DNA of 64,000 nucleotides from Aradus depressus (taxonomy: Eukaryota; Arthropoda; Insecta; Hemiptera; Aradidae), in NCBI GenBank assembly GCA_963662175.1, contig OY759218.1:50723427-50787426 (forward strand). Direction: 5' to 3'. Of this stretch, positions 54,396 through 64,000 are shown one piece after another. A model generated the notes under the pieces. It worked only from the letters and a program-made list of their open reading frames with translations. It was not told the DNA's origin and ran no database searches. Position 1 is the first letter of the stretch, and each line of letters begins with the position of its first letter. The translations under genes and the position numbers were made by a program.

Positions 54396-54755
54396 CCCGG
54401 CTATACAAAGTACAGGGAAGTTATGTTACAAGTTTGATATTTCGAAAAAGTCGTCGGTGAATCACCTACCACCAAATATATATACCAACTGTAACTATAA
54501 TATACAAATATAATCAACCCTCTGGGCTAAAAACAATAATTTACTTACATAGGGTCTTCATGAAAAAAAATTTTCATACTAAATTTTGTGTCGATTAATT
54601 CATTACATCGGCAGATATTGGGGTTTTTGAGTCGAGCCAGCACTCTGGTCCCCCTTCTCTTCGTCCGGTTTCACAAAAAATTAAAGAGTGTCGTTTTTAT
54701 GAGATTTTGAAATTACATATGAAATTTCGTATCGCAAACACAAAATAGAATTTTT
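54396..54755. repeat. family A head scrap (+) and tail with monomers (-)
   Basis: 54396-54445 (+): ccccggctatacaaagtaca, gggaagttatgtta. 54450-54755 (-): gtcgtcggtgaatcacctac, gtgtcgattaattcattaca, ggtttttgagtcgagccagc. Confidence 0.8.
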
Positions 54756-54756
54756 G

Positions 54757-55083
54757 TGTTAAACCCCCACCCCTTCCCTGGCCTCGTAGTTAGTTAGACC
54801 AGCAGTATATTTACAGTTGACCTTTTAGCAGTAAAGAATGCTTTCGAATACTGTCTAGGAGATTAAGGACGGAAATATGTTATATCGGTATTTTTATTTT
54901 ATTCTTTCATATATTTTTTGTGCTAAATCCCCACCCCTTCCCTGGCCTCGTAGTTAGTTAGACCAGCAGTATATTTACAGTTGACCTTTTAGCAGTGAAG
55001 AATGCTTTCGAATACTGTCTAGGAGATTAAGGACGGAAATATGTTATATCGGTATTTTTATTTTATTCTTTCATATATTTTTT
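54757..55083. repeat. tandem duplication of 163-164 bp
   Basis: gtgttaaacccccacccctt at 54757 and gtgctaaatccccacccctt at 54920; the copies match almost base for base through gttatatcggtatttttatt to cctttcatat-like ends. The unit starts inside a family A monomer. Confidence 0.92.
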
Positions 55084-55084
55084 G

Positions 55085-55230
55085 TGTTAACTGTATAATG
55101 AATGAATCGACACGAAATTTAGTATGATCAAGAAGTCTCTGTATAAGTCAACTGTAGCTTAATACGGTGAATTGTTGTGGGAGAGCAAAAACGTAGTTCA
55201 TTAATTTGTGATGGGGAAGTACACTGCCGG
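55085..55230 (+). repeat. family A, tail
   Basis: aatgaatgaatcgacacgaa, gatggggaagtacactgccg, ggttatttctc. Confidence 0.75.
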
Positions 55231-55550
55231 TTATTTCTCAAAAACAACACTCTTTTATCAAACGTTCTTGTCAGTAAGATTAAAAACATTGAAAGAGGAT
55301 TTACGCTGGTATCTCGAGTAACGTGTATTTCCTCCGAGACAACACGTACATATATCACAGGGAATAATATATTTTTGTCGTTTAAGAAGCCCAAAACCGT
55401 GTGAGCTGATTATTTTGTGAGTAATGTTGCCGCTTGGCTCGTTCTCCCGCTCGAGTCTTACTAATATATTTTGTGAGTCGTCTTCACTCAAGATGATAAG
55501 TGGAGACATGTTTATCAAAAAAAGCTAACTCAAATTTGAGTAGAAAATGT
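55231..55550. other. unassigned
   Basis: Frames on both strands (55128-55518) show no motif. Confidence 0.4.
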
Positions 55551-55554
55551 GTTT

Positions 55555-56130
55555 ACTTTCCTCAGCTACACGGAGTGAAGCGGAAGTTATGTAATCGATC
55601 AAAAATTCGATGTTGTTTACAACAGAATTTCATGTTTTTCGACCCCTGATTCCAAAAATGAAAAAAAAAAGAAATGTTTTCGCTCTCCGTCCAAAGAAAT
55701 CTACCGTTTGGGCTAAAACTCTATATTTGACTTACGTGCATAGTTGCTTCTGAATCCTCATATTAAATTTCATGTCAATACATTCATTAGATCCGCAGTG
55801 ATTGGAATTTGTGTGTTAAGTCCATCTACCCCCCCCCCCCCCCCCCTCCTCCTCCTCTTCGGCTGATTCCGCGCAACATTAATAGGTGTCGTCCTTATAG
55901 AGCTTTGAATTTACATATGAAATTTCGTATCAATACACTCATTAAAACGGCAGTTATTACCGTTTTTTTATTATTCCTCCCCCTGACCCCTCCTTTTCTC
56001 TGGCCTATTTGGCTGAATTTCATTAGGTGTCGTCCTTAGAGGGTTCTAAATACAAATATGAAATTTCGTATCGATACATTCATTCTATCGGGGGTTATTG
56101 CGTTCACAGATACACACGCACATGTAAGAA
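55555..56130. repeat. family A head (+) joined to family A (-)
   Basis: 55555-55675 (+): ctcagctacacggagtgaag, aaaaattcgatgttgtttac. 55676-56130 (-): ctctccgtccaaagaaatct, monomers with a C-run (55829-55847), gttcacagatacacac. Confidence 0.8.
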
Positions 56131-56134
56131 AGGG

Positions 56135-57690
56135 CTCAAAGATGAAAAAACAATACATTTTATTATAACCCATTTAGACTAGAGATGCACAAAATGATCA
56201 TAATATCCAAAAAAACGGTAAATCGGCACATCATTTTAGCAATATCCAGGCCATGATACATAACAATGATTAAATATAACATTGTTACAATATAACATTG
56301 TATTTTTACAACATTATTAATCATATTTACGGTTGTAGTGAATTTACCTAAAATATTAATATTAAGAACTACAAAATGATCTTTCGGTAAGAAACTTTTA
56401 GGTTAATATGCTTCGATAGCTTACATTTGTCACAACAAATAAAATTTGAAATAAAAGAAAATAATATAGCAGTGTAAATCTTAAAAAATATAATATATAA
56501 TATTTCAATATACATATTGTTATTAATATATAATAATAATAATAACTGCTGAAACTATGGATCAATAAATAATATATTTGTTTTCATATTGTCACAAAAA
56601 ATAATATAATGTTTTTACCCATTTCAGGAGATATCAATCAGCTTACTCCATTTTTAATGACAAACAATCTACAAATGAATACCAATCGAAGCATGAAGCA
56701 TTTCAAGAACAAATTCGAAAACTACCATCGACGCTGTATTCTCGCGGTATTTAGAGACACTACAATCACAGTTGTAAATATCTTATTTTAGCTATCACAA
56801 ACCTATAATTTTATGTATAAAAGAAATTGAAGAATAATAAATTTGAAAGTTTAATTTCTCAAATTAATTTTCTTATTGTAACATCATGAAACCAATTTTA
56901 ATGAAAATCAGTGCACGACAGCAAATTTGTGAAACTAAAGAGATGTTTACACATCAATTTTCGTGAGTACGGCGTCACTCATACATTTGCTTTTTTTTCT
57001 TCCAATGTTCACTCAAAGAACCCCAAGAAGGGCGAATAACATGAAATTTTGTGGAGGGAGGAGGGAGGTGGCGCACATTTAGCGGCTCGATATGTAAATG
57101 AAGTCAGTGTCTAATTTATCAATTTAGGAAAGTTAACGGTTTGCCGAAGCAAGTTGGGTGAAGTTACCCCTGAGGCAGTCAGAAATACGATTTACGTTGT
57201 CAGGGCATACGGCAGGTTTCATTATGGTTGTCAACCTTAGGCAGGTCTCATCCCGAAAATATCAATCAGCCTCAAGTTGGAGAAGAAAATACAACATACA
57301 GTGCCCATACTCACTTCGGTGGGTCAAAAAAGTGAGAAAGTGAGTGAACATTTTTAAAAACAGTGTGTAAAAATAAGAAAAAATGTTCTAATAAAAAGTG
57401 ATAGAAGAAACATAATAATAAATAAAATGAATTTGAAAAGTGAGTTATTATTATGTTAAATGATAAAATAAGCCGCTTAATAGGTAAATAAAAAGTGTTA
57501 AAATAAACATATTATTAAATAAAAAATGTATTTAAAAAGTGAGAAGTACAATTTATATTTTATCGTATAATAACAATTAAAATAATCCAACAAAAATGTA
57601 TATGCATGTTTCTATCATTAAGAACAGTATTTTATTAAAAATTGTATATTTATAATACAATTGTTAAGGCCGAAAAGTGAAATAAACTTT
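56135..57690. other. AT-rich, repeat-poor region; holds one candidate 3' exon
   Basis: No family A/B/C sequence was found. Short AAAAGTG-containing words recur at 57310-57680. Candidate host DNA. Confidence 0.4.
56625..56791 (+). CDS. candidate 3'-terminal exon, unrecognised protein
   Basis: An acceptor-like site with pyrimidines (tttttacccatttcag) ends at 56624. The frame then reads SGDINQLTPFLMTNNLQMN, TNRSMKHFKNKFENYHRRCI and LAVFRDTTITVVNILF to a TAG at 56789. AATAAA follows at 56836-56841. The set is what a terminal exon would look like, but no homology is recognised and such signals also arise by chance in AT-rich DNA. Confidence 0.22.
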
Positions 57691-57694
57691 ATAA

Positions 57695-58010
57695 AGACTA
57701 TGGGGTATATGTGGAGGGGGTGACGCCATGTGTAAAGTGCATGTACTTTGTATAGTGGCCACTAGAGGTCACGGTGGCCATTGTTGTTCAGTTAACCTGA
57801 CGAGTCAAGTGCAGTCTGGCTGTCTGCAGAGAGTGCCCTCAGCCCTTTGCTGCACAACTCACCACCACCTCGACCAGTGCCTGCCCTCAGCCCTTGCTGC
57901 AGGTATTGGTCAAGAAGCCCCAGAAGACGGACCCTCAACCCAGACGCATTGTGACGAGGCAGCTCCTTGGCGTCTCCACGCGACCGCTCACCTACCCCGC
58001 ACATTTTAGT
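57695..58010. other. GC-rich island of unknown nature
   Basis: The only long GC-rich, non-repetitive stretch in this part. It has a short direct repeat (gccctcagccctttgctgca / gccctcagcccttgctgcag) and CTGCAG|GTATTG, a donor-like site near 57902. Frames on both strands are open (57728-58009 +, 57792-58118 -) but show no motif. A host first exon or an LTR are both possible. Confidence 0.35.
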
Positions 58011-58830
58011 ATTATTTGTTTTATCATTTCTTATATTTGATTCGTTTCGTTTTGTTTCCATTAATTTAGTATTTTTTTTCATTATTATAATTTTTTCGTT
58101 AACCTGTATACAGTCCACTCATTTTTTGTTTTTTTTTCAATTACCTTCTATCAATTATATTATTTATTTGCTTTAGGCAATAACAACAATATATACATTA
58201 AATTGAGCTGTATACAATTTTGAAGGGTACAACAACAGGTAGTAGATTTTGATTTATGAATTTCCGCAAACACAAACTCTATTTAAAACTCTAACTGTAC
58301 TTTTTTTTCTTAAAAGAAAACAACTGTCTTTGTTTTATTGTTTTAATCTTTATATTGTGTAAATTATTTACAACCGTAAAATACCACACTCCATTGTAAC
58401 AGTTTTAATAAAGTTCTCGGGTGCAACTATGAATCCCCGAATACGATGTGTACCGTTACTGATGTGGATAGAAAAACAGGTTCCTTAAAAGGTATTCAAA
58501 AATAAAAAAAGTTAAAATTTTCGAATACAAATTGAAATTTTAAAGTGTTTTTCCTGAAAATATGACTTTATTGAGTTGTGCCAGTCTACTATGCACAAAC
58601 AGCGTTTGTAGAGTTCCATATTAGACGGATGCATTAGAATGCACATTCCCAGAGTGTAGTACCTCATCAAACACTAACTGGTGTAGAGCTGGTAATTCAT
58701 ATTAGAGGAATCTGGATCAAGGATTGGGGATAGGGCCTTTGTGCACAAAGTGCCCCTTCAGCCTCCAATGCTCTACCACACAGAGATACCTCACTACGGG
58801 GAGGTGTAGTGCGCCACTTGAAACTAATTT
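58011..58830. other. unassigned
   Basis: No gene or repeat recognised. Confidence 0.4.
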
Positions 58831-58833
58831 AAA

Positions 58834-59881
58834 TAAGTCGTTGGTGAACCCCGGCAATGTACTTATCCACAACGAATTAATTAATTAACGTTTTCCTCCT
58901 CCTCCAAAACCAGTGGACCGTTTGCGCTAATATTCATTGACTTACATAGGGGCTCCTAAATCCACATATACTAAATATTGTGTCGATAGGCCAGTCATTA
59001 GGGTGTTGTATTGAGCCCCCTCTCCTGAACCCCCTTTCCCTTCAGCCGATATCGCTGAATGTATACAGGTTATGTCCTCATTGGGTTTTGAATTTAAATA
59101 TGAAATTATGGGTTTTTCAGCTGAGCCCCCCCCCCCCCCCCACCGCTGATCCCCATCTTCTGCCGATTCTGCTGAAAATTGATGAGTGTTGTTCTTATGG
59201 GGTTTTGAATTTACATATAAAATTTTGTGTGGATACATTCATTATAACGGCAGTTATTAGAGTTTTTGAGTTAATCCTCCCCCTAATCCCCCTTCCTCTC
59301 TGGCCGATTTGGCTGAAAATCAATAGATGTCTTCCTTGTAAGGTTCTCGATGCACATATTCGTGTCAAGACATTCATTATATTGGGTGTTACCGTGTTTA
59401 AAAACATGCCCACACAAAACATGTTTTCAATTTTGATTCAACTCATTAAATGGCAGTTTTGGGGTTTTTGAGTTAAGCCTCCCTCTAATATCCCGCTTCC
59501 CTTCGGTCGATTCCGTTGAAAATTGATAAGTGTCGTCCTTAAGGGATTTTTAATTCACATATGAAATTTTGTGTCGATACATTCATTCTTTTGGCAGTTA
59601 TTAGAGTTTTTTTGTTAAGGCTTCCCCTTAATCCCCACTTTCCCTCCCTTTGATCGATTTGGATAAAAAACAATAGGTGCCGTCGTTAAAGGTTCCGAAT
59701 TCCCATATAAAGTCGATACTATCATTCTATCGGGAGTTATCGTGTTCACAGACACTTAGACAGACTTTTTTTTTCATATTTGAGATCTAGAGGTAGGAAA
59801 ACAAGAAATTCCGCTGAAAACTCCGAATCGAATTTTTGACCGATTACATAAGGTCCCGCTTGGTATAGCTGGGAAAGTAAA
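58834..59881 (-). repeat. family A, longest full copy, 1,048 bp
   Basis: Defines the family. In this orientation it starts at the tail (gtcgttggtgaaccccggca, atgtacttatccac), has monomers starting near 58980, 59100, 59215, 59345 and 59555 (gtgtggatacattcattata, gtgtcgatacattcattctt), each with a C/T-rich part such as ccccctaatcccccttcctc and the phrase ggtgtcgtccttatggggtt, and ends at the head (gaaattccgctgaaaactcc, tggtatagctgggaaagtaa). No coding capacity. Subterminal ACTTCCCCAG near the tail and CTGGGGAAGT near the head are inverted with respect to each other. Confidence 0.92.
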
Positions 59882-60229
59882 ATGTATTGAGAATACAAAA
59901 TAATTAAAAAGTGTGTAATCAGCTCATATTTTTGTAATTTTTTTATTTATACCAAAAAATAAAAAAAAGGCTTAATTGGAGGGACTGTTTGGGGGGACGG
60001 AAAGGGGGGTTTTAGGCACCTGCCTAATGTGCCTATTGAGTAATCCTGCATTTGGGGGCAATGGGGGGCGGGGGGGGGGGGGGGGGGGGGGGACAAGTGC
60101 TTTCAGGGAACATTACCTATGCATGTGACTCAGTCCCTCAAATTTCACCAACAAATCTTCCTGCATCACATTCGCAGTTAAATAGGAATTTTGTGTTCAG
60201 CAAACTTCCTCTGGTCCAACTTTCACTTT
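59882..60229. other. unassigned, with a G-rich run
   Basis: ggggggcg plus a run of 23 G at 60070-60092. No gene. Confidence 0.5.
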
Positions 60230-60738
60230 CGCCCAATTTTGCGAAAAATGTATAGGTGCCTCATGGGGTTTTCAATTCAAATATAAGATTTCATGTTCAT
60301 TATTGGCAGTTGTTGAGGATTTGAGTTGAGGCTTCCTTCTGACCTCCCTTTCTTTCAGCTCATTCAGCCGAACACCAAGAGGAGCAGTCTGTATGAGGTT
60401 CTGAATTTACCTATGAAATTTCGTGTCAATACATTCATTGCAACAGCAGTTATTAGGATTATTGTTACGTCACCCTAATTCCCCTTTCTCTTTGGCTGAT
60501 TTATCTGAAAATCAATAGGTGTCGTTTTGGGTTTTGAATATTCATATAAAATTTTGGGTCGATACAAATATTCTATCGGGAGTTATCATATCATGTACAC
60601 AGACACACCGACAGATTTTTTTTCATTTTTGGAATTGAGAGGGTCGGAAAACCTGAAATTCCATAGAAAAGTTAGCATCGAATTTCTGACCAATTACAAA
60701 ACTTCCCCTATACTTGGTATAGCTGGGCAAGTAAAATA
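60230..60738 (-). repeat. family A, interior and head
   Basis: Monomers with gtgtcaatacattcattgca and gggtcgatacaaatattcta; head ggaaaacctgaaattccata, tacttggtatagctgggcaa. Confidence 0.85.
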
Positions 60739-60760
60739 ATATACATGGCGTGACTTTATT

Positions 60761-61312
60761 ACTTGGCCAGCTGTACCAAGTATAGGGGAAGTTATATCAT
60801 CCATGAAAAATTCGATGCACAGTTTTCAACGAAACTTCATGTTTTCCGACCTCTAGATTCCAAACAAGAAAAACAATTCTGTCTGTGTGTGTCTGTGACG
60901 ACGATAACTCCCGATAGAATGAATGCATCGACAAGAAATTTTAGTTTTGGTTCATAGTGACCAGAAGTAGGAACGTGAAAGTGTCCCGAATTATTGTCAA
61001 AAAAGAAAAAAGAAGACACCTCTGGACAAAATGCCGGAAAAAATTAACAAGAAATTATACTTGTGAATCCAGAACCCTCTTACGACGAAACCCGTCAGCC
61101 AAATCGGCCGAGGAAGAGGGTTCAGGGGAGGGCCTTATTTCAAAAACCGTAATAACTGCAAATGTAATGAATTTATCGACACAAAATTCAGTATTTAGGA
61201 GCCTCTATGTAACTCAACTGTTGAATATTAGTTTTGGAGGGGGAGCGTAAAGTTAATTGATTAATTCATTATGGGGAAGTACATTACCGACGATTCACCG
61301 ACTTTTTTTTTT
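60761..61312 (+). repeat. family A, full copy in opposite orientation
   Basis: Head cttggccagctgtaccaagt and ataggggaagttatatcatc; cacagttttcaacgaaactt; gataactcccgatagaatga; tail ttatggggaagtacattacc and gacgattcaccgacttttt. It faces the copy at 60230-60738. Confidence 0.9.
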
Positions 61313-61519
61313 ATATTTCATTAAGCATTAATTTGAAATTATCTGCGGAGAAAGGGTTTTTAAAAGTCTACAACGCAATTCTAAGATCCCTCGGGTGCAA
61401 GTAGATTCGATCCATGACCTCTCTGCTACGTAGGCGTCCAGTAAACGGCTGCTAAACGCCTCCGGATAGAACGTTGGGGTAGAAACCTTGTTATTGTTTT
61501 TAACATCAGCCGAAAAATA

Positions 61520-62055
61520 AATAAATGGACGTATAAGATCTGTATGGACATACGGACTTGAATTATGGGGTTGTGTTAACAATGGTCGATGCTCCCTTCT
61601 ATGTTTCCAACCTCACCCTCCATACTGATCTAGAAATTTCTTTTGTTATTGACCTCATCAAGTCCCGCTTCTCCAAATTCTACACTAACCATTCTTCCCA
61701 TGTCAAACCAGTTGCAGGACTCTTGTCATCCCATCCCCATTCAGATAATCCCCCTCGAAGACTGAAGAGGAGCTGGCCAAAAAATATAGCTACTGTAGCA
61801 AAAATATTTAGGGAGTGACGGTGATGACCAGCTTCTCCCTTCATGTAATCCTGTTACTTTCAACTCTCCTTTCCTTCTTGGTCTGCCTCCACTGCTGGAC
61901 AGTAACTGGTGGGGTGAGAGGAGGGCAGGGGGATCACTCGAGCCCCTCGGCCTCCCCGGCCACCATTAAGTTGGAGGGATAGGGAGAACCGGGGGTGTTT
62001 CGAGGGGCTCGAGTTCAAGGGCTTTTATTTTTTTTTATTTTATCTTTATTATTAC
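61520..62055 (+). pseudogene. Jockey-type LINE ORF2 C-terminus and 3'UTR
   Basis: GRIRSVWTYGLELWGCV (61526-61576) is the end of the RT region (IRPVxTYGxELWG). After a gap the frame 61585-61818 reads VDAPFYVSNLTLHTDLEISF, VIDLIKSRFSKFYTNHSSHV and RRLKRSWPKNIATV, the C-terminal tail of Jockey ORF2 (APWYVSN, LHxDL, RRLKR). The 3'UTR contains a 14-bp perfect stem, ACTCGAGCCCCTCG (61936-61949) and its complement (62001-62014). A+T-rich end near 62055 leads into PLE sequence. Confidence 0.82.
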
Positions 62056-62166
62056 TAACTTCTATGTTGAGGAACGCGGACATATCGTGGAAACTTGTAA
62101 TAAATAAATAAAACAAACTTATTTTTGAAATATTGTCTATTCCACTAAAGATATATGTACATATAT
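62056..62166 (+). mobile_element. PLE arm with the same 40-bp extra end as the copy at 4576-4615
   Basis: aacttctatgttgaggaacg, cggacatatcgtggaaactt, gtaataaataaataaaacaa, then attgtctattccactaaaga. Apart from a few bases this repeats the minus-strand sequence 4615-4505. It breaks off at 62166. Confidence 0.8.
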
Positions 62167-62540
62167 TGAAACCTACCTGCTACCGGGGAAGTGGAATATT
62201 AGTGGATTACTAAAAAAATTTAAATATTAATTTATCGAGCAAAAGTTAATTGAATAAATATTAAAATATATCGCGACTTTAAACGAAATATTGCCTGAAT
62301 AACCTCCACTTCCTCAGTATCAGAATAGCTTCAAGATATTTGTTGGGGATCACTTGTAACTAACTCTTTGTTAATTACATTTGACCACCCTGGAGTAGCA
62401 TGCATAACGTCTGGGTAAATAAACGAAAATTAAAATGAAAACATATGTATTAGAACACAAAAATAAAACATTTACAAAAGAAAAATAATAATAGAAATTA
62501 AATTATTAACATCAATGACTTTAATCGGATTAGTTTATAA
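62167..62540. other. unassigned AT-rich DNA
   Basis: Nothing recognised. Confidence 0.4.
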
Positions 62541-62541
62541 A

Positions 62542-62818
62542 TTAGTTTAATACGGATGCCTGATGGGCGAACAGTGACAAGTTAGATTTTGTCTGAAAGG
62601 AATTACTGGTTCTTTTTATGGCTCTATTGGCAATACATGAATATTTGGAAAATAAAACCTGTTGGTAGAAATCCACATTTCCTAGGCCTGCCGCGTTGAA
62701 ATCAATAAACGAGGTGGATGGTTGGCGGGAATAGAGTATCTCTTCACTGGCGTAGAACAAATGTCTAGCGTCTCCGATGAATCGAAGAATATAATCACTC
62801 TGACACTAAATGGGTGTA
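62542..62818 (-). CDS. candidate terminal exon, unrecognised protein
   Basis: On the minus strand a CCATTTAG acceptor-like site precedes an open frame: CQSDYILRFIGDARHLFYAS, EEILYSRQPSTSFIDFNAAG, LGNVDFYQQVLFSKYSCIAN, RAIKRTSNSFQTKSNLSLFA, HQASVLN, then TAA at 62542. About 92 codons with even residue use and no low complexity, and no repeat family overlaps it. I do not recognise it; a retroelement ORF fragment is an alternative. Upstream on the same strand lies the 101-bp repeat. Confidence 0.3.
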
Positions 62819-62939
62819 ATTGTCCGGATGTCATCAAATATGTTCATTATTCAACCATAGGAGAGGATTAATAACTCCCTACTCCTATATAAAAGCACTT
62901 GTATGGTTACATTTTGGGACTTAGAATAATTTTTTATCT

Positions 62940-63210
62940 AAATCGGCATTGAGAGCGACGTGGAGTCCGCCCAGTATCAGTCGCAAGATTGATAATATCA
63001 AACTATGAGATCACATTTTGACTAGAATAAATTACTATATAAATCGGCACTGAGAGCGACGTGGAGTCTACCCAGTTGATACTGATGTCGCAAGACTGTT
63101 AATGTTACTGTATGATTACACTTTCAACTTAAAAAAATTCTACAGAATCCGGGACCCAGAGCGACGTGGAGTCCACCCGGTATCAGTCGCAAGACTGATC
63201 GTGAACACCG
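62940..63210. repeat. 101-105 bp repeat, three units, with a hairpin
   Basis: GAGCGACGTGGAGTC recurs at 62953, 63054 and 63159, followed in each by CAGTCGCAAGACTGAT or a variant, a 7-bp stem with a GCAA loop. Between units are AT-rich parts (attactatataaatcggcac). Confidence 0.85.
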
Positions 63211-63214
63211 TTTT

Positions 63215-63547
63215 TCGGACTTCTCCTCGCGCCTTATGGAGGGGGAAGACCGGTTACATCTGGCTGTTCATTGGCTCGCGCTGTTTGTCTACATCATATT
63301 GGGCGGAGCTTTGACCCTTCTTTGTCCAACATCTTCTTTGTTCTCGATATTGTTGAAATAAGTTGCACCTGTCCGGATGTCTTCAATTACTGGGCATCCG
63401 CTAAAAATTGAACTATATCACTCCTGACACAAGTAAAGCCTCTGGAAGGTGCTGCTACTGTCTCTGGTGGCGGCTTCTCGCAACCTCATTTATTTATTAT
63501 AAACGCGATTATATCGCAAATGATCGCTGGTATCCTGGTAATGCTAC
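63215..63547. other. unassigned, GC-richer
   Basis: GTCCGGATGTC at 63371 repeats a word at 62825. No gene seen. Confidence 0.4.
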
Positions 63548-63765
63548 AATATATATAACTACCGGTTTCGGCCTTACACCATCGTCAGGTGTAGTTATGA
63601 ACTAAGTTAGTTTGCAGAGAGCGACGAGTTGAAGGGTCGCTCTCTGCAAACTAACTTAGTTCATAACTACACCTGACGATGGTGTAAGGCCGAAACCGGT
63701 ATATATATATCTTTAGTGGAATAGACAATATTTCAAAAATAAGTTTGTTTTATTTATTTATTATT
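63548..63765. mobile_element. PLE terminal arms fused head to head (hairpin)
   Basis: Left arm 63552-63625 (aactaccggtttcggcctta, caccatcgtcaggtgtagtt, agtttgcagagagcgac) and right arm 63637-63705 are perfect complements around the short centre gagttgaaggg. The right side continues with tctttagtggaatagacaat and ttgttttatttatttatta, as at 4515-4573. The coding part and the outer arm sequence are absent. Confidence 0.9.
63660..63706 (+). ncRNA. hammerhead-like motif, best-preserved PLE copy
   Basis: CTGACGA (63673-63679), GGTGTAAGGCC, GAA, ACCGGT (63695-63700), A. Its inverse is at 63556-63590. Helix I partners (ataactac / gtagttat) are intact on the mirrored arm; on this arm the 3' side reads tatatata instead. 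Confidence 0.4.
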
Positions 63766-63816
63766 ATTGTTTATCTTTATGTTTATTATTGTTTTGTACA
63801 TGGACCATTATTATTT

Positions 63817-63859
<43 letters not shown>

Positions 63860-64000
63860 TTTACCTATTATTTTGTACATAACCGTATGTTATCGATGTA
63901 CATATTTTTAATTTTATTTTATTTTTTTTGTTTATATGTATATATTTATTTTAAATTTTATTTATAATTTTTTTTCTTTTTTATTTTTATTTTTTTTTTT
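63766..64000. repeat. AT microsatellite and T-rich low complexity
   Basis: A pure TA run at about 63818-63857, then T-rich DNA to the end. The frames here are composition effects. Confidence 0.85.

Noticed and set aside
57720..58010. CpG-island promoter of a host gene
   Set aside because: Listed only as an unknown GC-rich island; no promoter element or coding exon could be supported.
58980..59471. 163-aa frame over family A
   Set aside because: It spans monomers of a non-coding repeat; other copies of the same repeat are not open in this frame.

Overview
The window is AT-rich, intron-bearing type eukaryotic DNA made almost entirely of mobile-element sequence. No complete host gene could be recognised. 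The mix of Jockey-type and RTE-type non-LTR retrotransposons, Penelope-like elements (PLEs), mariner, Tigger/pogo, PIF/Harbinger, hAT-type MITEs and a tRNA-derived SINE is typical of an arthropod genome, most likely an insect. The species cannot be decided from the sequence alone. Layout: 1-5190 holds a nearly complete but dead Jockey-like LINE on the minus strand, split inside ORF1 by a 1.7 kb PLE with a 12-bp target-site duplication. 5850-6865 is a pyrimidine-only minisatellite caught between two head-to-head copies of a short repeat. From about 6.7 kb to 61.3 kb the sequence is a nested mosaic of three short non-coding families, named here A, C and B. Family A has an ACTTCCCC head hairpin, internal monomers of about 120-140 bp, and a CGGTGATTCACCG tail hairpin. 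Family C has a related head with an ACTTTCTTATACC hairpin. Family B is a palindrome of about 270 bp that usually sits at the tail of C. Set into this mosaic are SINEs (9.7, 10.2, 37.3, 37.6, 40.1, 51.9, 53.8 kb), a Tigger remnant (15.4-16.3 kb), a Harbinger remnant with an intron (22.4-22.8 kb), a satellite made of a reverse-transcriptase motif (24.4-25.1 kb), several TIR elements (13.65, 32.9, 44.3, 46.3 kb), an RTE-like fragment (40.9-41.56 kb), a mariner remnant (47.7-48.2 kb), and further LINE and PLE scraps. The right end (61.5-64 kb) has a Jockey 3' end joined to a PLE arm, a 101-bp triple repeat, and a PLE hairpin. The coding remnants do not work together as a pathway. The relations that matter are insertional: which element landed in which, and shared terminal structures that suggest common mobilisation. 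The few stretches free of recognised repeats (about 26.6-29.2, 31.99-32.63, 56.1-58.8 and 62.2-62.9 kb) are the best places to look for host exons; three weak exon candidates are listed.
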